38,428 bases of DNA, taken from Rhodothermales bacterium (GTDB taxonomy: Bacteria > Bacteroidota > Rhodothermia > Rhodothermales > Bin80). Where the stretch lies: the NCBI GenBank assembly GCA_022821385.1, contig JAJEDR010000034.1, positions 1 through 38,428 on the forward strand, in the 5' to 3' direction. The position numbers and the translations under genes are program-made. How positions within the stretch are numbered: position 1 is the stretch's first letter; each line of letters opens with the position of its first letter. The notes under the pieces were generated by a model. That model was not told the origin of the DNA and searched no databases. It saw only the letters and a list, made by a program, of their open reading frames with translations. Shown in pieces: positions 33,186 to 38,428 of this stretch.

Positions 33186-33407
33186 AACGCTCTTAGTAGC
33201 GTATACGCTCAAGAGGAATAACTTCGGGTTTCTTGGTGCGGGTTTTTTGTCAATGAAAGGTTTGTGTTCCAGTTCTTTGTTGTACACGTAACTCTCCGCC
33301 ACGTCTTACGCACTGTCCATCAGGTCATACAAATTGCCAACGCGCTTGGCTGAGGTCGGAACATTGAAAATCATCTTCAACAAAAATGCCCGGACAATCA
33401 GCACACG
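33043..33407 (-). pseudogene. DDE transposase remnant beside copy B, with nonsense and frameshift mutations
   Basis: Fragments in order on the minus strand are RVLIVRAFLLKMIFNVPTSA, VGNLYDLMDSA then a TAA, DVAESYVYNKELEHKPFID, a frameshift, RTKKPEVIPLERIRY then a TAA, ERSVMKRAFGQLKDEF, and DVWRLALTLDQLKYMLL. The order and motifs follow an IS4/IS5-superfamily DDE transposase with an internal deletion; the family name is tentative. At least two in-frame stops and one frameshift make it inactive. Its C-terminal half is shared with the fragment at 29820-29958, so the element was present before the segment was duplicated. Confidence 0.65.
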
Positions 33408-33518
33408 ATGATTCCACGGACATCCGCCTGACCTGAGAACCGGAGAACGAGGATTATATTTTGCCAAACTGCCGCACACAAGTTCACGCGTGCATCGTAG
33501 CGCACAAAAAACCAGTTC

Positions 33519-33776
33519 TCAGGCAGTACTACGCTGACGCGACATCTTTACGTACGCACGGAAAATCGCCCCAGAAAAAAGCAACATCATTAAAATTCCA
33601 TAGGTAGACAAGATCTTTTCAGCACCTACAAAAAGTGAAAGCATACATAAACCACAAGTAACAGTCACATAAAAGCGCCTGCTGCCTGATTCGTCTGCAG
33701 TCGTCCATCTGTGGACAGACCAAGCAACCACACCAATAGCACACACTAATAGTAGGGGGAATAGTATATCAGACAT
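33519..33776 (-). CDS. Small three-helix membrane protein, unrecognised
   Basis: The 85-residue ATG-started frame has hydrophobic segments ILFPLLLVCAIGVVAW, FYVTVTCGLCMLSLFV and YGILMMLLFSGAIFRAY separated by short charged loops, and a basic tail (KMSRQRSTA). No family was recognised. It lies between the transposase remnant and the GH53 region with no operon partner. Size and topology resemble the protein at 4436-4669, but I cannot align them convincingly. Confidence 0.5.
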   Translation of the reverse strand: MSDILFPLLLVCAIGVVAWSVHRWTTADESGSRRFYVTVTCGLCMLSLFVGAEKILSTYGILMMLLFSGAIFRAYVKMSRQRSTA

Positions 33777-33935
33777 AAGCTTAGAGGGAAGACGAGCGAC
33801 TACTTAGACCCCAATATACAAAACGTTTAAGCACAAAAAGAACTTCCCAAATTCGGTGGATTCCTCCGTTTATCGGTTGCTCACATACAAAGTCCAGACA
33901 CTGCACTCTGGAAACCCTGTTGTCACCATCTGGAT

Positions 33936-34085
33936 CTAGCGTTTCGGCACCGCGCGTCCCAGGTTCAGCTCGAGCTCGGTGTTCAGCATATCCAGACTCT
34001 CGCGGGCTGCGCAGTCCATCTGTTCACAGGCATTCTGGATCACCGAAAATCCCACGTTCAAAATGGGCCAAGGGTAGTAGATCAT
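33936..34085 (-). CDS. Possible small ORF overlapping the GH53 stop (ATGA)
   Basis: A 49-residue frame starts at the ATG that overlaps the GH53 TGA by four bases. It begins MIYYPWPILNVGFSVIQNA and ends LNTELELNLGRAVPKR. Codon choice in the second half is rich in G/C at third positions, as in nearby genes, which favours coding. No domain is recognised. It could be a coupled small protein or the remains of a longer gene, since the frame is also open into the GH53 gene. I see nothing else in 33777-33935. Confidence 0.3.
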   Translation of the reverse strand: MIYYPWPILNVGFSVIQNACEQMDCAARESLDMLNTELELNLGRAVPKR

Positions 34086-35410
34086 GGCACAAGGAATAAG
34101 GGCATGGTCTGCATTCCAGGGATACGGACCCAATAGGTTCCGGTGGGAAGTCCAGATACGGAAAGAGTAACATCTCTCCTGCATAAGGTTGTTTGCGTCC
34201 GTACGCGTTGTCCCAACTGGTTATAGACTTCAATAACTCCGCATGTCGGGTTGACCAAGTGAATATTCACCGAACTCTTGCCAATTCGTGCAGGATTGGG
34301 AAATAGGCTCAACGGAGAAGGGGCTGCGGGAGCGTCGGACGATGTAGGAGCATTTGCTCCCAGGGCGCTTGCGCCTGGAAGCACCTCACCCTCAAAATTG
34401 AATAATGCAAGATTCTCCCAGTGGGAGCCGAAGCGGGGAGCAGCAATGTATTCAGGTGCCCAGTAGCAAATCCCCGAGGATACATGTTCCCACAGTTTCC
34501 TGATGAAGGCAGCTTGCCCATATGGGGTTGCAGGGTAGTCCGGTAATACATGTTCAGGCAGACCGACAGGGTTATGTGTGTTATCCTTCCATGCAAGCGT
34601 CCATGGGTACGCGGTTTCGATAAGAAAAACGGGTTTGCCGTAACGGTTCTCCAGTTGTCGAACAACCTCGGAAAATCGGTCAAACGGCCCATGCCAGAAC
34701 GGGTAGTATGAGATACCGATCAGGTCATAATCAAGTGTATAGGGAGCGAGATTACCAAAAAACCAATGTGCTCCGTCAGGGTCGCCTCCCCGATCAATGT
34801 GCAGCATGATCAGGGCGGAGCTGGCATCCCGTACGGCTTTTGCTGCTGCGCTGAGCAGTCCCGCCAGTTTATCCCACTGGGCCGGAACGTCGTATGAGCC
34901 CCCAACCCGTCCGGTATTCCAAAGCATGCCGTTAGTGATTTCGTTGCCGGTCTGGACGATTATAGGAGGCGTGCCTTGTTCTGTCAGGGCCCGAATAGCC
35001 TGATAGGTATGCGCATAGACGCTGTCACGGAGTGCAGACTCCGAAAGGCTGGCCCATGCAGAGGGCTTTTGCTGTGTACCCGGATCCGCCCATGTATCCG
35101 AGTAATGCAGATTAAGGATGATTTTCAAATTGAGATCATGTCCTCTGCGCGCAAGTTCCAGCATATCTGGCAGACCGTCGCGTCGTTCGGTTGGCGTGTG
35201 GAAGAGCCTCAACCGAATGCTGTTCAGGCCGTTTTTCTGCAGAATTTGGAGGGCATCTCCCACAAGACTCCGGGATGTGTAGACGGCACCACCCAATTCC
35301 AGTTCATCCAGCATAGAAACGTCTGCACAGCGAAGCGGCTGGGATTCTGCAAATGGAGCTATCGAGAAAAATCCCAATAAGCAGATCAACACGTTGTAGT
35401 TGAATTGCAT
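34082..35410 (-). CDS. Secreted GH53 endo-beta-1,4-galactanase with C-terminal sorting domain
   Basis: The 442-residue product has a signal peptide (MQFNYNVLICLLGFFSIAPF) and a GH53 (beta/alpha)8 domain: RCADVSMLDELELGG, GLNSIRLRLFHTP, IILNLHYSDTWADPGTQ, the acid/base Glu157 in VQTGNEITNGMLWNTG and the nucleophile Glu265 in VFLIETAYPW. GH53 enzymes cleave beta-1,4-galactan of arabinogalactan I. The last 80 residues are a type IX-style sorting domain (SLFPNPARIGKSS, EVYNQLGQRV, GLPTGTYWVRI). I infer a cell-surface or secreted enzyme for plant- or algal-type galactan. No SusC/SusD pair or other glycosidase is adjacent, so it is not part of a visible polysaccharide utilisation locus. Confidence 0.9.
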   Translation of the reverse strand: MQFNYNVLICLLGFFSIAPFAESQPLRCADVSMLDELELGGAVYTSRSLVGDALQILQKNGLNSIRLRLFHTPTERRDGLPDMLELARRGHDLNLKIILNLHYSDTWADPGTQQKPSAWASLSESALRDSVYAHTYQAIRALTEQGTPPIIVQTGNEITNGMLWNTGRVGGSYDVPAQWDKLAGLLSAAAKAVRDASSALIMLHIDRGGDPDGAHWFFGNLAPYTLDYDLIGISYYPFWHGPFDRFSEVVRQLENRYGKPVFLIETAYPWTLAWKDNTHNPVGLPEHVLPDYPATPYGQAAFIRKLWEHVSSGICYWAPEYIAAPRFGSHWENLALFNFEGEVLPGASALGANAPTSSDAPAAPSPLSLFPNPARIGKSSVNIHLVNPTCGVIEVYNQLGQRVRTQTTLCRRDVTLSVSGLPTGTYWVRIPGMQTMPLFLVP

Positions 35411-35711
35411 TTACTCGGGATAGTCGCGCTTGGCTTCGCTAGGTATGGCTTGAAAGGCCACGTCAGGGATATGTATGGATAGGTGGTCTGTTTGTTGCCC
35501 GGAGCAATTGGTATTCCCACCCAACTTCGGCATGCTGATGTAATCCTGCAAATACATTGTCCATAAAACAGTCTAGCGCGGCGCAGTCTCCTGTAGTTAC
35601 CCTCCCGATTGTTTTGTGCGGTCTGCGTAACCCGTTTGTTCTGCTAAATTCAAGGCAAATATTATCCCCAATTTAGTCGTATTATTATTTTCCAATCTTA
35701 AATCAGGACCG
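35411..35711. other. Divergent intergenic region between the GH53 and S9 peptidase genes
   Basis: This is about 300 bp with both start codons pointing outwards, so it should hold promoters for both genes. The last 70 bases before the peptidase ATG are A+T rich. I could not find a convincing TTG/TAnnTTTG pair on either strand. Confidence 0.5.
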
Positions 35712-38159
35712 ATGAAACTACGTATTTCAGCATTATTTGTGTTGCTCATGATCGCTCTCAACGCAGAATCGTCAGAAGCACAGATAAATTACCAATCACC
35801 TCCCTCGCCGCTGGACCGCTTGATTAATGCACCGGTCACACCGTCGGTGCAGCTTAGTCCAGATGGCAGCCTCATGGCCCTGTTGCACAGGTCCAGTCTT
35901 CCTTCAATAGCGGAGGTTGCTGCTCCTGAGATGCGGCTGGCGGGTATGAGAATCAACCCAAGGATCAACGGTCCAAGTCGGTCCTCGGCCTATCTGGGGA
36001 TAAGCCTTAAATCGGTGGATGAAAGCTCTGCACGCCCCGTCACAGGAATACCAGCGTCAGGAGGGGTTCGCAATGTGTCTTGGTCACCTGACGGACAGCA
36101 CATTGCGTTCACGGTTAATTCGGCTGATCAGATTGATCTGTACGTCGCAGAAGTCTCCACGGGTGTAGCCCGAAGATTGGCGGATATTGCTGTCAATGAT
36201 GCGACATTCGGTAGTGTCCGATGGCACCCGAGTTCGCGATCCTTACTGGTCCGCGCAATTCCGGAAGGACGGGGAGCCATGCCAGTCCAGCCGGTGGCAC
36301 CCAAAGGCCCTGTTGTTCAGGAGAATTTGGGTGAGCAGGCGCCCGCGAGAACTTATCAGGATCTGCTTTCCAATCCTTACGACGAGGATCTGTTTGATTG
36401 GTTTATGGCCTCTCAAGTGCTCCATGTAACGCTGGATGGCGAGGTTAAGCCGCTCGGCCCGGAGGGATTGGCCCTTATGCCGTCACCATCCCCAGATGGA
36501 CAGTACATCCTGATCCGTGCGTTGCATCGACCGTTTTCTTATTTGGTACCGTCAGGGCGCTTCCCGCACAGCTACACGATCTACGATATGGATGGCCAGC
36601 TAGTCCGGGAAGTAGCGCGGCTGCCCCTTGCAGAGAACGTACCGGTGGCGTTTGGCTCAACCACCACAGGCCCTCGCAGCATGAGTTGGCGGGCAGACGC
36701 GTCTGCCACGTTGGTGTGGGTTGAAGCACTTGACGGCGGCGATGCGGGCGCCGAAGCGACGTGGAGAGACGAAGTTTTCATGCTTCCGGCACCTTTTGAG
36801 TCAGCTCCGACTTCCCTGGTAAAACTGCAACTTCGGTACGGCGGCATACAGTGGGGACATGAATCTCTAGCGCTCGTGCGGGAAAATTGGTGGTCTACGC
36901 GGCAGACAAAAACGTCTGTTCTAGATCCTTCAGCGCCAGGCAAGATCACAAAGGTACTGTTTGATCGCTCAACTGAGGATCGGTACGGTGATCCTGGCTC
37001 CTTTAACATGATGCGCACTGCACAGGGTACATCTGTGCTACGCATGCAGAATGGTCAATTGCTGCTCTCGGGAGCGGGTGCGTCCGAGGAAGGCGATCGC
37101 CCTTTCCTACGATCAATGGATCTGGAGACCGGAAAGATGATGACACTGTTTCAAAGCGAAGCACCGCATTACGAACGTCCGGTAACTGTGATTGACGAAT
37201 CGCACATCCTGACGATACGGGAATCTGTTGATGTCCCGGCGAACTATTTTGTGCGCAACCTGGAAGATGGATCCCTTATGGCAGTGACTGACTTCCAACA
37301 TCCTTACCCGGAGTTAGCTGCTGTCGCCAAGGAAGAGTTGGCGTACAAGCGGGCCGATGGAGTACCTCTGGACGCGACGCTGTATCTTCCGCCCGGATAT
37401 GATGTGGAACGCGATGGTCCACTGCCAACACTCATCTGGGCATATCCACGCGAATTCAAGAATGCAGCGCTTGCTGGTCAGCGCAGCGGCAGCCCTTTTC
37501 GGTTCAAGAACATAAGCTATTCCGGAGCGATTCCGTATGTAACTCAGGGGTACGCGGTGCTAGACGGTGCATCTATGCCGGTGATTGGGGAAGGTGATCA
37601 AGAGCCAAATGATACTTTCCGGGAGCAATTGGTAGCCAATGCCCAGGCCGCGATTGATGCGGGAGTGGCCAGAGGAGTTGTAGATCCCGATCGGGTCGCA
37701 ATAGCGGGTCATTCATATGGTGCATTTATGACTGCCAACCTGTTGGCACATTCGGACCTATTCAGGGCCGGGATAGCAAGGAGCGGGGCATACAACCGCA
37801 CACTGACGCCCTTTGGGTTTCAGAGGGAGGAACGTTTATTCTGGGAATCACCGGAAACGTACTATACAATGTCGCCCTTTATGCACGTGGATAAGGTGAA
37901 CGAGCCGATACTGCTCATTCACGGTGAGGCAGACAATAATTCTGGGACGTTCCCGCTGCAGAGTCGACGTTTCTACGGTGCACTGAAGGGGCTGGGTAAG
38001 ACGGCGCGTTTGGTAATGCTTCCTCATGAAAGCCATGGGTATCGCGCACGGGAATCCGTGGGACACGTTCTCTGGGAAACTACTCGCTGGTTGGATACCT
38101 ACGTAAAAAACGCAGGAACATCGGTAGAAGTAGCCGAGCCCAGTGGACTGGATTTGTAG
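35712..38159 (+). CDS. Secreted S9-family (prolyl oligopeptidase-type) serine peptidase
   Basis: The 815-residue product has a signal peptide (MKLRISALFVLLMIALNAES) and a beta-propeller of repeated VSWSPDGQHIAFTVNSADQI-like blades (about 100-500). A C-terminal alpha/beta hydrolase follows with Ser666 in AGHSYGAFMTANLLAHSD, Asp740 in HGEADNNSGTFP and His775 in HESHGYRARESV. The inserted YQDLLSNPYDEDLFDWF and the SPETYYTMSPF block point to the S9 branch that includes plant glutamyl endopeptidase-like enzymes; the specificity is inferred. It is expected in the periplasm, where it would trim peptides. ATG 35712 is preceded by AGGACCG, a possible weak ribosome-binding site. It is convergent with the partial gene at the right edge. 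Confidence 0.9.
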   Translation: MKLRISALFVLLMIALNAESSEAQINYQSPPSPLDRLINAPVTPSVQLSPDGSLMALLHRSSLPSIAEVAAPEMRLAGMRINPRINGPSRSSAYLGISLKSVDESSARPVTGIPASGGVRNVSWSPDGQHIAFTVNSADQIDLYVAEVSTGVARRLADIAVNDATFGSVRWHPSSRSLLVRAIPEGRGAMPVQPVAPKGPVVQENLGEQAPARTYQDLLSNPYDEDLFDWFMASQVLHVTLDGEVKPLGPEGLALMPSPSPDGQYILIRALHRPFSYLVPSGRFPHSYTIYDMDGQLVREVARLPLAENVPVAFGSTTTGPRSMSWRADASATLVWVEALDGGDAGAEATWRDEVFMLPAPFESAPTSLVKLQLRYGGIQWGHESLALVRENWWSTRQTKTSVLDPSAPGKITKVLFDRSTEDRYGDPGSFNMMRTAQGTSVLRMQNGQLLLSGAGASEEGDRPFLRSMDLETGKMMTLFQSEAPHYERPVTVIDESHILTIRESVDVPANYFVRNLEDGSLMAVTDFQHPYPELAAVAKEELAYKRADGVPLDATLYLPPGYDVERDGPLPTLIWAYPREFKNAALAGQRSGSPFRFKNISYSGAIPYVTQGYAVLDGASMPVIGEGDQEPNDTFREQLVANAQAAIDAGVARGVVDPDRVAIAGHSYGAFMTANLLAHSDLFRAGIARSGAYNRTLTPFGFQREERLFWESPETYYTMSPFMHVDKVNEPILLIHGEADNNSGTFPLQSRRFYGALKGLGKTARLVMLPHESHGYRARESVGHVLWETTRWLDTYVKNAGTSVEVAEPSGLDL

Positions 38160-38191
38160 GCAGACTGTTCGGATGTACTGGTCTGAAGGTA

Positions 38192-38218
38192 CGCGGCCAG
38201 TTCTGTGGAATGGCCGCG
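38192..38218. terminator. Hairpin between convergent genes
   Basis: CGCGGCCA (38192-38199) and TGGCCGCG (38211-38218) form a perfect 8-bp GC-rich stem with an 11-base loop, 32 bases after the S9 peptidase stop and 28 bases beyond the end of the convergent gene. No T-run follows on either side. It may stop transcription from both directions, but this is positional inference. Confidence 0.45.
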
Positions 38219-38246
38219 CAACGATGCGTGTACTCCAGAGAGACTC

Positions 38247-38428
38247 CTAAGCCTTAGCTGTTTCTATCAATCTGGATACTGCATAAGACACCGATGCGGG
38301 CATCGCAGGATGGTTTCTGCTGGCCTTGCGAATGAGTCTCTTTACACGACGGGACAGATCCTTGCCGGGCTCGCTGTGGGATAGTTCCTTCAAGAAGTAA
38401 ATAACGATATTACGTTCATTGGTTCTGT
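38247..38428 (-). CDS. 3' end of an unrecognised gene (5' part beyond window)
   Basis: The minus-strand frame enters from the right edge and ends at a TAG at 38247-38249, giving 59 visible residues. They are strongly basic and helical-looking (NIVIYFLKELSHSEPGKDLS, RRVKRLIRKASRNHPAM, VSYAVSRLIETAKA), which would suit nucleic-acid binding. I do not recognise the family. Calling it coding rests on the uninterrupted frame, the amino-acid composition and the convergent arrangement with a hairpin between the genes. Confidence 0.5.
   Translation of the reverse strand, partial: RTNERNIVIYFLKELSHSEPGKDLSRRVKRLIRKASRNHPAMPASVSYAVSRLIETAKA

Noticed and set aside
1..38428. A defence system, prophage, secretion cluster or biosynthetic cluster
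   Set aside because: I looked for nucleases, methylases, reverse transcriptases, STAND/CBASS-like proteins, phage structural genes and NRPS/RiPP genes and found none. Only scattered IS remnants and envelope or housekeeping genes are visible.

Overview
The window looks like a chromosomal segment of a Gram-negative bacterium of the Bacteroidota/Rhodothermota type. Supporting signs: C-terminal 'PNP' sorting tails of the type IX secretion kind on a subtilase and a GH53 enzyme, a TonB-receptor-like barrel with a carboxypeptidase-like N-terminal domain, three GLPGLI-family proteins, a DUF2400/TIGR02757 protein, a choice-of-anchor B protein, weak Shine-Dalgarno signals and two TAnnTTTG-like promoter elements. 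Base composition is close to balanced. I place it tentatively in the Rhodothermota; no rRNA is present to settle this.

Layout. 1-2948 (minus) is the 5' part of a very large secreted protein that runs off the left edge: signal peptide, Spondin_N domain, four nearly identical Calx-beta-like repeats, then PKD-, cadherin- and tandem-95-like modules. 3389-4106 is the decayed right part of an IS21-family element: an istB remnant followed by six 22-bp repeats. 4107-5339 is almost gene-free, holding one small membrane protein and unusual inverted repeats. 5340-12222 (minus) is an envelope-polysaccharide region: SGNH/TPR membrane protein, polyprenyl-phosphate-type glycosyltransferase, a DUF2400 protein, and an oxidoreductase/aminotransferase/acyltransferase trio of the WbpB-WbpE-WbpD kind. 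12295-17306 (minus) has a periplasmic TPR protein, a large double-propeller secreted protein and a DUF885 lipoprotein. mutS2 (plus, from 17376) is divergent from these. 19710-24458 (minus) holds a VWA membrane protein, a secreted subtilase and a two-domain cytidine deaminase.

A tRNA-Leu(UAA) at 24505 abuts the stop codon of a convergent outer-membrane receptor gene, which follows a GLPGLI gene with a one-base gap. Two more GLPGLI genes (28749-29540 and 32015-32845) lie in a duplicated segment of about 1.45 kb; the duplication includes flanking non-coding DNA and remnants of the same DDE transposase, and the two copies flank a PlsC-type acyltransferase. The right end has a small membrane protein, a GH53 endo-galactanase, an S9 peptidase and the 3' end of an unrecognised gene.

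Most of the window is ordinary cell-envelope and housekeeping content. The features I find most worth a second look are the duplicated GLPGLI/transposase segment with loss of the ancestral start codon in one copy, the spondin/Calx-beta surface protein, the cytidine deaminase with its active site in the C-terminal instead of the N-terminal half, and the structured gene desert at 4.7-5.3 kb. I saw no recognisable defence system, CRISPR array, prophage or biosynthetic cluster.
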